Below the pieces are notes generated by a model. The model was not told where the DNA came from and did no database searches. It was given only the letters and a program-made list of their open reading frames with translations. A stretch of DNA of 64,000 bases, from contig CM026433.1 of assembly GCA_014871385.1 (NCBI GenBank), positions 5,653,585 through 5,717,584 of the forward strand, in the 5' to 3' direction. Shown here one piece after another: positions 35,656 through 47,211 of this stretch. How positions within the stretch are numbered: the first letter of the stretch is position 1; every line of letters starts with the position of its first letter. The DNA is from Ceratodon purpureus (taxonomy: Eukaryota; Streptophyta; Bryopsida; Pseudoditrichales; Ditrichaceae). The position numbers and the translations under genes were made by a program.

Positions 35656-36177
35656 CTCCCTCTGTTTCCAAAAGAAGCCATGGTTTCCACAAAGTCTTTG
35701 TTTCAGAAAGAAACAATGGTTTCATTATTACCAAGAAGTCAACCGTCAAGAATTCAAATGAGGAAACTGCCACGAACCTGAAATCAACAAGGTGGCACCA
35801 GTTGAGGGAATTTCAGAGGGCTCTTTATCTTAAGTTAATGGCAGCTTGGCAGCTGCTGCATTGAAACTAGGAGGAAACGTGACTTTTCCACTACACAACC
35901 AATGAGCAGTCACTACTAGAATTTGACCCCGTTTGCTACGTTTGGATTTTCACTAAAGCCTCGTCTGGGGTGTAGCTCTAGCTTCGAAACGTAGCTTGAA
36001 GCTACGTTTCAGCAAAAACGTAGCTACAGCTACACCCCAGACGAGGCTTTAGTGAAAATCCAAACGTAGCAAACGGGGTCAAATTCTAGTAGTGAGTACT
36101 ACTGATGCGTCACTGTGTCACTGTGCTTAATCTCAGCCTGAAATAGAAAACACCATTTCTTTTGGAAACAGAGGGAG
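35656..36177. mobile_element. Stowaway-like (Tc1/mariner) MITE, interrupted by a second MITE
   Basis: The ends are perfect 21-base inverted repeats beginning CTCCCTCTGTTTCCAAAAG (35656) and ending at 36177. TA dinucleotides flank both sides (35654-35655 and 36178-36179). CTCCCTC with a TA duplication is the hallmark of Stowaway MITEs. Without the nested insertion it would be about 335 bases. It carries no coding capacity and would be moved by a mariner-type transposase elsewhere. Confidence 0.88.
35911..36094. mobile_element. Palindromic CACTA-type MITE nested in the Stowaway-like MITE
   Basis: The 184-base unit starts CACTACTAGAA and ends with its exact complement. The two 67-base arms (35911-35977 and 36028-36094) are identical. 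The central loop contains a further palindrome of GAAACGTAGCTT. AGT flanks both sides (35908-35910 and 36095-36097), the 3-base duplication expected for CACTA transposition. The tip matches the right end of element A for 11 bases, so a TNP2 source of that type could mobilise it. Perfect arms suggest recent insertion. Confidence 0.93.
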
Positions 36178-36179
36178 TA

Positions 36180-37973
36180 ATTCATATCTTATGGTTAAAG
36201 CTGAAGTTGTAAAGTTACGTCTACAAGATATAGATTAGTAGTATGGAATCAATGTGGTTTAATTGAAATTGAAGCTTTATTAATTAGAATTTTGATTTTA
36301 TGGTTTCTAATCCTTTTTTAATATATCAAGTTGATGAATTACAGAATTGTTGGATTATACTGGTAAAACTGTCAATTTCCCCAATAATAGACTTTGAAGT
36401 TCTTTCCATGTATTTTGTATTCAATTTAACTTTTTTACGATTGAACCAATTTCAATACCAATTCAAGTCAATCTAACAAATCAATTACCAAATTGAAATA
36501 GTATAATAATTTGTAAAATCACCAATGATAATATATATTTAGCTCAAATATATTATATATTTGAATATTCATTACAAGTGATTATTACATATAAAAAAAT
36601 GTAAGATTTGTTATATTCAATCAATGTCCTTATTTAACAAGAAAGAATAGTTCTTAAATTTCTCTGATTTTTTTTTTTAAAAAACCTCAAAAATATTCAA
36701 CTCAAGTGCTTAGAGTGTGTGTGAAACCATGTATTTATTATCTCAAGTTAAGGCATAGAATCTTAAATTAGACCATTAAAAACATATTTGACAATATATT
36801 TAGATTTATTAATTACATAGATTAAAGAATTGTAGTACTTGAAGGAAAGATTTATTTTATAACTACTGAGAATCTTGCCTATTAATTTAAATTGTTGAAT
36901 GAAATTTTTGCACTATTAACTTTGAATTTCCTACTAATATTTAATTGTAGCACATAGATTTATTAATTTCAAAATAACATGCAATAGACGATGTTAAGAC
37001 ATTATCTATGTAAATTGTAATTTCCAATTAATTCAATTTCTAATTTCTAATGTAATCTTAATTCACACCATTAATATAAGGATTTATTTTTTATTTTTTA
37101 TTCTTTTCAATATTTTTGGAGAAAAAAAAGAAAATCATAAAATTTCTATAAAAGAAGAAAATAGTTTCTAACAAATCCGACATGTTGAAAAAACATCTAT
37201 CTCTCTTGGAGTAAAATTTTGCACTATGAATTTAATTTTTGTTTAAATTTTTTTAAATTTTAAACTTTTTTATATTTGCAAAAATCATCACCCTAGATTC
37301 TGTATAAAAAATCTGAGTGGTAATAAAAGGGTGCAGTGAAGTTGTTTGATTTACTCAGAAAATAGAATTATTATGCTAGCAGATTAAATTTTTTTCCAAA
37401 GTCTTACAAAACAACAATTATATTTTAAAGTAGTTTGTATAACTTTCCAAGAATTTCATAAATTAAAGTCAAATTTGACATCTCAAGCACAAATACAACA
37501 CCATGCAAAATTATTGTGATTCAAAAGAATTCATAGCTCTAAATATGAAGTATGTCTAAATTGTCCAAATGCATCCATAGAAAAATCCATCAATTGCTTT
37601 CCATAATATTCGACCATGAATTAGACTTAACAATATGACAAAATTGCAATTGCAACAAAAAATACATTCATCACAATTCGTCACGATTGTAGAATTTTGC
37701 TCTATATCTAACATTATTAATCATCCATTTTTAGACAACTCAAAAAGAAAACTAATGTAGTGTCAAGAATAACTTTAGCCTAAAAGTCACTATAAATCGA
37801 GCCTCTCAAGAGTAATGTTATTGGTTTAATCAGGCCACTAGACCCTTGATAGCATGTGCTATCCTTCATAACTACTCTAACAAGCAGACCCTGAATACTG
37901 TAACTCAAAAGTATCGAGGTGTTAACACACCGAAGCACTTCCAGACTCTTCCTCTACACGGCAGACTGCATCA
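36180..37973. other. AT-rich DNA, no gene recognised
   Basis: No supported gene, RNA or element boundary between the MITE and the small basic protein gene. Confidence 0.45.
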
Positions 37974-38201
37974 TCATCGACGACCAGTGAACATGAACTT
38001 GATATTGTTCTTAATCCGCCGCAAGTAGAAAAACGGATTCACGTAGTTGAGCTTGTTGCGAACCCTCCACCTCTGGTTATGCAGCGGATGCTGCATCTTC
38101 CACCGCAAGTGCCGGAACGGATGCCTCAGCTTGTTCCTCACATTCTGCCACCGGTTCGCCGCATTCGCAACATTGTTGTCTGCTCTCCGCAACGCGTCCA
38201 T
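37974..38201 (-). CDS. Small, very basic protein, copy 1, 75 aa, single exon
   Basis: ATG 38201 was chosen because the paralogue at 41113 starts with the same MDALRRAD. Upstream in-frame codons exist to 38216. The protein is rich in Arg, Lys, Asn and Trp and has repeated R-x-W/R-x-K blocks (RHPFRHLRWKMQHPLHNQRW) and the motif NYVNPFFYLRRIK near the C terminus. There is no signal peptide or hydrophobic helix. Its paralogue 2.3 kb downstream shares the start, W-K/R-V repeats and NPFFYL block. Conservation of sequence in two copies argues that both are real. I do not recognise the family. Nucleic-acid or organelle-ribosome association would be a guess from charge alone. Confidence 0.6.
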   Translation of the reverse strand: MDALRRADNNVANAANRWQNVRNKLRHPFRHLRWKMQHPLHNQRWRVRNKLNYVNPFFYLRRIKNNIKFMFTGRR

Positions 38202-40542
38202 CTCAAAGTACACCAAGCTGGGCTAACTCCCAGACACCACCACTTGCGCGCTCTCACAAATCCAAACCCTACCAAACAGAGCAATCCTCGTCTCTCTAGC
38301 TGAGCCACGAACACAATTGAGGTGAACTACGCCTTCAGAGAGAGACTCCGTGACACTAACGACAGGACGTGATAAGAAATGAAATCCGAGTGAGCGGACG
38401 GGCGATCGGATCCCCGCCGGCACCAAATCGAGCAGAGGATCGACTTCGAATGATTGAATGGAAGACGCTCGTTCCACCGACGCGTCTGGGAGAAGGCAGT
38501 TCAAAAGCGTCACCGGAACTCAAATGGTGCTTATCTAGCACCAGCGTTCATCTCTCAGTATAAAATATGTATAATTTCTAGATTTCAATTGTTTCGTGTA
38601 TAACTGTCGTCAATATGCGACTCTTTCGCAAACGGTAAAGAGAATTTTGATATCTATAAATTTTCTAGATATTGGAGATTGAAAGGCTGAAGTATGGTAG
38701 ATGATGTTGAATCTGGATGGATTGGGAGATGTTACCCAGGGCCAGCGTGGAACTGGTCTTTGGGTGATGTGCCGGTGGGGTTTTTTGCGTGGGAGGCGAG
38801 GTGGTGTTTCCCGAGTCCACTTTCTGCCTTTCATGCCACTTGGCTGCTCGGCTTTGCCGGGGTTGATCGTTGTGAGCTTCAGTGTCAGGAATTTATCAAC
38901 TTGTCAGTGCAGTGTTTTCTTGGTATCAGGGGAGGAAAAGATTTATCAGTTTGTCACCAGAATCAAGCTTGCGATGTTGGACAATTTTCCGTAGATCGCG
39001 AAAACTCTTGTGTGATGTCCTCATCTGATGTTGTGCAATTCAGCGATTTTTCTAGTGGTAATTATAGCCAATTTGCTATACTTGAAACATTTTGGCTAAT
39101 TTTTGAAAACGATGGAAAAAAATCAAATTTTAATCAAATGTTAAAATATATTCTTGGTATATTAGCTACTTGTGAATCTATTATGACATCGAATAACATC
39201 AATATTATAGTAGTATCACATGTGTATTAACACAACTAACAAGTTGTCTCCAAGGAAAATTTGGAAAAAGATAAACCATCAGTCCACTTAAAAATCAATT
39301 CAAGTTGTTGATGACTTAAAGCGGAAAAACTTGTGTCATTTCTAACCTTAACTTTGTGAGGGCTCTCCACCTTTTGTGAATTTTTCTTCCAAACACAAGT
39401 ATGGACAGTATGGTCAAACTACTTCTAATCTATGAATGGAGTAACTCAAAGTAACTCATTTTCTGCACTTTAGACCTCTGCATTAAATTATGAAGATTGT
39501 TAAAGACATTTCAAGTTTTGTAAAAATGTGGTTTATGATGATTTAAAGTATCATTATGAGGAGAAATAAGAAACACATACTTTGGACATGAAGAACTCAT
39601 AGGACATTGTGTGAATCCTAAAATATTTTAGTTCTTTTTTATAAATTTTAACATAAGAAATAAAGTGTAGAAAAGTATACATACTCCACAATATCTTATT
39701 TCAGTGATGGAAAATGATATTCGTAAATATATCACTCCTTTTAAAAATGATATAACTGTTAAATTAGTCATTTTAACAGTCACACTTATTACAAACTTTG
39801 CCAAAATTTGAAATAACATTGTTTAACTAGATAAGCCTACAACACAAGGACCCATACTTGAATAATGTTCTGTCTCACCTCCAAGTGTCAAATTTTCTTC
39901 CAAACAGTCAGAGTACCTTATTGGTAACTATTTTCACCATACAGTACTCTACTGCTACAGAATTCAATAAAATAAATTACTCTGTTGGTAAGTCTCATGC
40001 ACCAACTTCGTCGAAGACACCAAATGAGTCCAAAAAACACATCGATGATATTTTCCCTCGAGTTAGACCTCAAACGAGGACAGCAATTTCTACATTTCAC
40101 AGTTTCATTAATTGCCTACAATGTGAAACAACTACGTAATCCTAGAACTAATCCTCCAATTCAGCACAACATATCCTCTAGAAATAAGCCTTGAAGGCCA
40201 TGGCTGTGCACAGACATCTCTGAAAAACTCTAAATGGTTCTCCATTTCACAAGCTGAGCTCAGCTTCGGCTGTGACCACAAAGATGCTTGCAGCTATTAA
40301 ACAGCAGCAGTAAATAAGATCTAATGTCTATCTCAAGCTAAACCTTAAAGGTATGAACACCTTGATTTCATCCTCAAAATTCCTGAGCTAGTTATGCTCA
40401 TCCTGTACATCCTGCAAGCATTGCTGACGGTTTCCACACCATGTATACCATAAAGCAAGAGTAAATCCAAACACTGCGAATTCGGCAATGTAGAGTTAGT
40501 TTCAGCACAGAGCAGGACGCTGTAACCGATGCTCCAGTTCAC
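38202..40542. other. Between the small basic protein genes, no gene recognised
   Basis: The GC-richer 38200-38560 is probably the promoter and leader of copy 1. ORFs in 38370-39230 have no recognisable features. The rest is AT-rich. Confidence 0.4.
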
Positions 40543-41113
40543 TCAGTGTCTATGGTGTCCTCCTCCAAATAAATTTCGCTTGATACGTCCCAGATAGAAG
40601 AAAGGGTTCATGTAGTTGATCTTCCTCTTCACTTTCCACTTCTGGTGATCCACGGGATGCATCACCTTATGCTTCTTCACGTTGAATCTGTACTTCGGAT
40701 TATACCTGCACCAAAGGGAAGGCAGCAAGCTTAGTAAACCAATTCAACAAATGCAACCAACCTTGATTTCTTCGGAAGGCATGGGTTTACAGAAACATCA
40801 AACGTGACTAGAAAAACAACTACTGCAAGGTGCGACCAGAGTCGAAAGAGAAAGCACTATAAGCTAGAGCCAGACGTTTATCGTTTGAAAACAAAACAAG
40901 TACACAAATTCGACACAGTTCAGGTCCATAATAGATCCCAGAAGCGCCTAACCACGACCCAACTAGCCTAAGTAAACAGAATCATCCCTCCACACGTTGC
41001 AAGACATGGTCACAAGAAACGACCAACACTCACCGATTCAAGCGCCATCTAAGCGTCCTCCGAGGATGCGTGGCCATGTTAACACGCGCATCCGCGCGTC
41101 GAAGAGCGTCCAT
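40543..41113 (-). CDS. Small, very basic protein, copy 2, 80 aa, two exons
   Basis: Exon 1 is 41113-41034 (ATG to a GTGAGT donor) and exon 2 is 40705-40543 after a GGTGCAG acceptor. Joining at phase 2 restores Arg and an 80-residue frame. It begins MDALRRADARV, continues with TLRWRLNRYNPKYRFNVKKH, and has KWKVKRKINYMNPFFYLGRIK split over the usual block, ending GGGHHRH. It aligns end to end with copy 1, which lacks the intron. Both lie on the same strand, consistent with tandem duplication followed by intron loss or gain. The protein is strongly cationic with no membrane segment. Function unknown. Confidence 0.68.
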
Positions 41114-43583
41114 TGCTAGCTAACTGTCTTTCACTCACAACACACAGCAACAGCTTCTCCCTGCAACGCCCAATCTGTCTAGCTCTCAAACTTCACCACC
41201 AACTTCACTTCGACCAAAACGAGTTCCTCGCTTCAAACCTCAAACCCACTTGCACAACACCTCAGCTGTAGTTCCTTCTACCTCAGTTGTAAACTGCAAA
41301 CTATAATCAATTCAGTTGCAATACTTTTGTTGAGTACTAGGATCAATATATACAACCTTCTCCAGGAAAACCCGAAGAACAAATTTAGTAGACTAAGGGA
41401 AGCGCATGCAAAGCCGACACTATATGCAAAAGCGGCATTATCTAATAGAGGCGTAGATTTAAGTGGTTGGAAGTAGAAGGTAGTAGATTTAGATAGTTTT
41501 AGGTGTAGTAACGGGAGTGGGTGTACGTGGAGTGAAGGTCTTTCTGCGTATGTTCCGAGATATGGGAGAATAGCTACAGGGAGATCGACCGACAGGGGTT
41601 TGCCGCGTGGTGGGGATCGACGGCGGGGGCTGGGCATTTGGCAGAAGCGGAGCCGGTGCCGGCCACGTTACGTGGCTTTCGCAGAAATTGCGTGTGGGAG
41701 GGCGTACGGTATACGGCGAAGTGTAATGTTTAGTGTACAATCCGTGCATTTCTGGTACTCAATTTGGGGTGTCACACTTGGCGTTAGCGACTGTGTTATG
41801 GGGGAGAGGGGTGGATTTTTTTTAATTTTAATTTTTAGTGGCAAATGAAAGAACTTCATTGCAAAAAATTAAGAAACAACCCTCATCGGACCTGGGTCCA
41901 TGGCAAAGGGGTGGAAAATTTAGCTCATTGACAGGAGTTGGAATTTGGCATGCTAACTTACCTTGTAATTCTTTTGATATGAGTAGAATTTTGTTAAAAT
42001 GTAGAGAGTAGTATTATCCACTTTAACATCCTTATTAGGTGCTTACTGAAAAGTGGGTCTATACCTCTTACTAATAGGACGAAGAAGCTTATTGTAAGTT
42101 CCCAACTAATTCATAAGTTAACCTCTAAAGGGATGAGGGACCTATTTTGGATTTATTATGATTCTCGGAAAGTTTGTATGACTTATCTTTAAATGTTGAT
42201 TTTTCCAAATTGATATACAATATACGTTCAAAATTTGGAGATATTATTGTAGGTCAAGGGGAGTGTTAGTTCTTATGGTTATAATTATTAAGTTTGTTAG
42301 TAGCCTTCTTTTATAGCCTTTTTTCCATACAATGTAAAGGTTTATCCCTCAAAAAATTGATTTTTGACAATCATTTTTTATTACAAAAATCACTATAAAT
42401 TTATCACATATGATTTTAAATATATAAATGTCTCTAAAAATGTTGTTTTGTACTTATGTTTTTCTATTGTTAAATTTCCATTTTTTTGTTTTATTGTATT
42501 ATTTTAGAAATTAATGAATAAACTTACTATCCAACTACCCTATCTAATGATTGCAAACATGATGCATGATTACAATGTTTTCAATCATGTACCTGATTGA
42601 GGCTCAATATTTTATACAAATGCACAATCTATGCCATTAGTTAGATGAATGTTGTGAAGTTTCAGCTCGACCAAGTCGGTGCAGCAAGCGAACACATCAC
42701 TTTGTGGATTAAACCGGTGTACGGGTATACAAAGTGGAGATGGAGCTGAATCATTTTTAACCCTAATCAAATTCTATTCCTAATCCTATAGAGCTCTACA
42801 CCTCTCTCATAACTCTCTTCCAATCACTCAAATAATTAAGCTTCTTTTTATCTCCTATTAGAGTAACCCTAAGTAACTTCCAGAGTGCACTCTGGACCTC
42901 TGCTTTAAGACCATTTCTAGTGATTTTAGTATTTTGAGTGATAAGGTCGAGGCACCTATAACCGACGAGTTAAGAGATTTGCCATTGAGATTGGAGGTGT
43001 ATAAGTCGAGGGAGATTTTTCCTTGAAAGGGAAATAGGTTTAAGGAGGAATGCAACTTCAAATGTCATGTTTACTTCAATATTTAATTTATTATGAATTT
43101 TGAAAGATATTCTTTTTGTAATACATATAATCGATATGTAGGCCCACCTAAAACCGACCACCGTGACACCAAAACTTGATCAATGTGCTACTATCAGAAC
43201 ATTTCCATATGATTCTCTTTCTACCAATCATGCTTGATACTTTCTTCTAGATCTCCCAAGATTTTGAATTTAAAAACTGGTCGGAAATGGAGAAGTCTAC
43301 TGATCGGTTATGGGTACCTGGTCGGCTATGGGTGCCTCCACCTTACTGGTAATTGGCCCAAATGTGTCTTGTTAGTGAATGTTCGAAATGTCCCACCGAC
43401 ATATGTGAGGGCTGTTGAAGTCGTTTAGCCCCTCAAGCTCATCCAAGTTCTGGCACCTCAAAACACTTGCCGTACCCAAGCAATGCGAATGTGCTTTCGA
43501 GAACATTCCAAGTCACCAACATTACACTTTCTTCCTGGAGGATGATACAATTGTTGAAAGTCTTGTAACGTCTCCTACAGAGC
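41114..43583. other. Intergenic DNA, no gene recognised
   Basis: The first 500 bases are probably promoter and leader for small basic protein copy 2. A GC-rich patch at 41560-41720 has ORFs on both strands without motifs. No element ends were found before 43584. Confidence 0.4.
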
Positions 43584-43967
43584 CACTAGTGGAAACAGGC
43601 ATCAACTACACCATATGAATACACCGAAAAATCCTTATGGTGTACAAATTAAATAGAAACTCTGATTTCATTGGCCGTTGAGTTCCCTCGGTGTAAATGG
43701 TTGTCAGTTTCTTCGAGCCCACGCCAGATTAAGTCGTCACTGTTCATCGGTGGGGCCGCGTCCAATCAGAGCGTCTGTCTATTTGCAGAACATACAGATT
43801 TGCCTGCCACAGTGAGGAAGGGTAAAGGGTGGGGGAGGCGTGAAACGTGTATTACGTATTCTGTGGAAGTGGGTACAGTGTCGAGGCTTCTTCATCCAGT
43901 GGGGATTGTTTCGTCCGAAGTGGTTACTTCCATGACTGTCACAAGTTACGCAAATTAACGCCTCGGT

Positions 43968-43998
<31 letters not shown>
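43968..43998 (+). repeat. Poly(G) tract of 31 bases
   Basis: A run of 31 consecutive G lies near the left end of element B. It could form stacked G-quadruplexes. Length in the assembly may be unreliable. The proline/glycine ORFs crossing it are artefacts. Confidence 0.9.
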
Positions 43999-43999
<1 letters not shown>

Positions 44000-44472
44000 C
44001 GGGAATCCGGGTATGGGATCCGGATACAAGGTAGACGAAGAGAAATGTCGAAGGCAGGACGACGTCTGAAAACCATTCCGGTGGATGAAAATTCGTGGCC
44101 TGGCTTTAACAAATGACGTTCTCAGTTCTACTAACCAAGTTTTTGTGTTGAAATCTTTGAATGCTGCATGCAAGTGAAGAGAACATGAACATACTTGACC
44201 ATTTTCTAATACAAACTTGTTCAACTGCAAATTTCGGTAATACGTAATGAGAAAATGTCGTCTACAAGCAACTTCTCATGTGGAAGATTTAAGCTGATTC
44301 CATCAAGTCTAGATCTTGGTAAAGTGCTGCATGCAGAGAAATGCAGTACCGATGTAGTTCCATGAACAAAAAGAAAAAAATTCGCACATCAGAATGTGCT
44401 AATGTGTCGAATTGACCTCCATATTTCTGTCTATATCAACCGGAGAGACTACGACCTTTTCAACACTACCCT

Positions 44473-47211
44473 TCACAGCTGCTTCAGAAGGTCAGATACA
44501 GCATGTAGGTTCTCGACTTTCGAGTCGATGTTGATGATGTTGTCTGCGTATAGAGCTCCTGCGGCTTCCAACTCTGACTGTAACTTCGCAATCAGTGTTA
44601 CCTGCCTGTTGTGTCTGAATTCCCAAGCACTGAGTCGCTGGCGGATGATTTCGGTGTTCACGGACCAGGAGTGGACAAGTGCCTCACAATTCTTTAGGTA
44701 ACCCTTTCTCTGAGCCAGGCCAATGCAAGAGTCGGAGTCGCCCAGATCTCCTCGAGCCGCCGCCAAAACTCCCCGAGCTTTTTCGTATTCTTCTGTAGCT
44801 TTTTCGTAGGAGTCTCTCTTCTCTTTCAGTTGACGGCTCATCCACTTTATGCGGTCTTTCTCCTCGTTAAGACGCTCAACACACTTGGTCATATCCGACC
44901 CTGTGTCGTGTCTCTCCTGTTTCAGCTTTGCCATCTCGGTGTCCACGACTGCCGCGAATTTGTTTCTGAGATATGAAAAGCCAGCGTACGCCCCTACTCC
45001 AACGATGGGGAACCCGGCACTTGTGCGTCCAGAGCGCGAGAGGGAGCTGCGATAGAACGGCTCCTGTTTAGGTGCGACAATGCCGGGGTTTGAGCTGCTG
45101 GACGGTGGGATCGGGGTGTTCACCACTTGCGGCATGGTGATTGGGTTTAGGGTAGGACTGACAAAGAGATGAGATAAGTCCGGCAATTCCTCGTCCGCCT
45201 ATACATTCAAAGACAGAACAAAAACGATGGAGGACATTAAACAAACACATTAGGAAACAGTAATCCGGTCCGACCATAATTGAAAGTCCTATTTCACTCC
45301 TGAATCAGGGGAAAATCATGAAAATTGAACAACGAGAACGCACATTGTTGCAACAAATGTGTACAGGTTCAGCTAACCTGCAATGCCGTGGTTGGTATGA
45401 CCTTAACAAGAGGCTCCAGCGAGAACACAAGGTCTGCGAATTCAGGATGCAGACGGAAGCCGCGGCTGTGGCTCTAGTGCGGATGAGTTACTTTGTACGC
45501 AAATTCGGACCAGTTTACCTCCATGTGCATGGCCTCTGCGAGAAGACCGCGAGCCATGTGGAACGGGAGAACGTTGGAGATCGGCCACTGCACCTGATAG
45601 ACACGGCGAAACAGCTCTCTTACATAACACTCATACTCCTTAGAGCCATGGTTGTCGAAGGTGTAACCCGATCCGTACTTGGGTCCCCAGAATTCAGCTA
45701 GTTGCCTCCGGTTCGGCATGTACTCCGTGGGAGTCACGGTTGGTACCAGTCCCGAATTGGAGAGCCCCATGAACACGGTAAACCAAGGAATCGAGGTTGG
45801 GTCCGGTCTCTCCATGCTGTCGAACAGTCTACGAGAGATGAGCGGAGTCTTCGTCAGCTGCAACTACGGACGAGAGTTCATGTGAGAGCGAGAGAGGGGG
45901 AGAGCAAATGTAGAAAACGAGTGTCTCTGAAATTCTAATGAAGGAGACGAAGATCAGCAAGGGCACTGTTCTGGAGAGACGAGGCTCACTAATTGTCATG
46001 AATAAAAATCTCGCCCCAAATCTCATGATTGTGATATGGGGATACGAAGTCATCATTGATGAGCGTCATAGTTATAAGACGTCTTGTCAAAGGAGTGCTG
46101 AGAAATGCAAGGATTAGACAAAGTGGAGAAGGGAACACACCGATTAAGTCCCATCCGAATTGACGTGCAAGTACATTTCACTGAGGGCTTCCACTCTGCA
46201 TGGGGGGTTATCACAACATGCAGTCAGAATCAATGCTTTCATAATTAATGAAGAAAAGATTGGACAGATGAAGGTTGAAGTTCCAGCTACAATTAAGCAT
46301 GTATGGCATGGTTTGATGGACATGCATGCAAATCACATCCGAGTGCAATATGTGATTTGACGTCTTTCTGAATTGAGTAGTCGTTCCTATGATAATTGGC
46401 TCCCGATACCCGGATAGTAAAAACCGACCACCTACATACCCTGACACGCAAAGGGGTGATTGAGGACCAGATACCTAACATTATCGTTGATATTGGGGTA
46501 CAGCATGGGGTGTGCGTACACAATGTGTCGGGTGCTTACTGAGCTTGAAGGACTGCGATTTAGCACTCCTTCCTCAGTGCGACTTGGTATCTCTAGCATT
46601 TGCTGTAGTAGTAACCGTCTTTGAATTTCCGGAACGTTGTTTAAAAATCTGCACATCAGTAACCATGAAAGCGGCTGTGAGTTAATAGAAGAGAAACGAC
46701 CAATATAAACGAGTCCTACTTATCGTGTCAACTCTGAGGTAAGCAGTTGCCAGAAAGAAGTTGAGAACCTGATTCTTATGGACACGAATATCGCCTCCAA
46801 TGTGTACTTGAAACGAATTCTATGACGAAATAGTGGATCCTCAAGAACCCCCTAGGTTTATACCAGCACAAGGGACATCATTGGCAACTAAGAGATGGAC
46901 CCTAACCGGTACTTGCATTGTCACTTGTCAAGAAACCATAATACACCCTTGAACTCATGGAATTATAAAACACCTATTCACTGTCGTCTACACTGGTCCT
47001 TTAGAGAAGGTCGAAGAGATATTAAAGGTGAACAGGCCCCAACATAAAGGAACTTCTATAAAACTTTCAAAAAATAATGGTGCATTCAATTCCGATGTCC
47101 CGACTTGAATTTGTAAGAGTATTGAGCCATACCTAGGCAGGAGCTCGGTCTAGCGTTCAGTACAGGCACTGTGTCTTCAGGCTCAACACCCGATGGGTCA
47201 AAAACCAGTGT
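44473..47211 (-). CDS. Unrecognised multi-exon gene with coiled coil, inside CACTA element B
   Basis: Exon candidates on the minus strand are 47211-47133 (TLVFDPSGVEPEDTV, GTATGG donor), 46648-46440 (FLNNVPEIQRRLLLQQMLEI, GTATGT donor), 45863 to about 45480 (DPTSIPWFTVFMGLSNSG, RRQLAEFWGPKYGSGYTFDN) and 45215-44473 (ELPDLSHLFVSP to a stop). Joins between the third and fourth are uncertain. The last exon is clearly coding-like. After a proline-rich start it has about 120 residues of heptad-like coiled coil (ERLNEEKDRIKWMSRQLKEK, SYEKATEEYEKARGVL). It lies between the left end of element B and the TNP2 C terminus, in the same strand as TNP2. It could be an accessory product of the element or captured host sequence. 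No family recognised. Confidence 0.45.

Noticed and set aside
38694..39230. 178-aa plus-strand ORF
   Set aside because: The first half overlaps GC-rich leader-like DNA and the second half is AT-rich translation; no motif, and ends of the two halves differ in composition.
43955..44230. Minus-strand ORF with a polyproline stretch
   Set aside because: Created by the poly(G) run; no other protein-like features.
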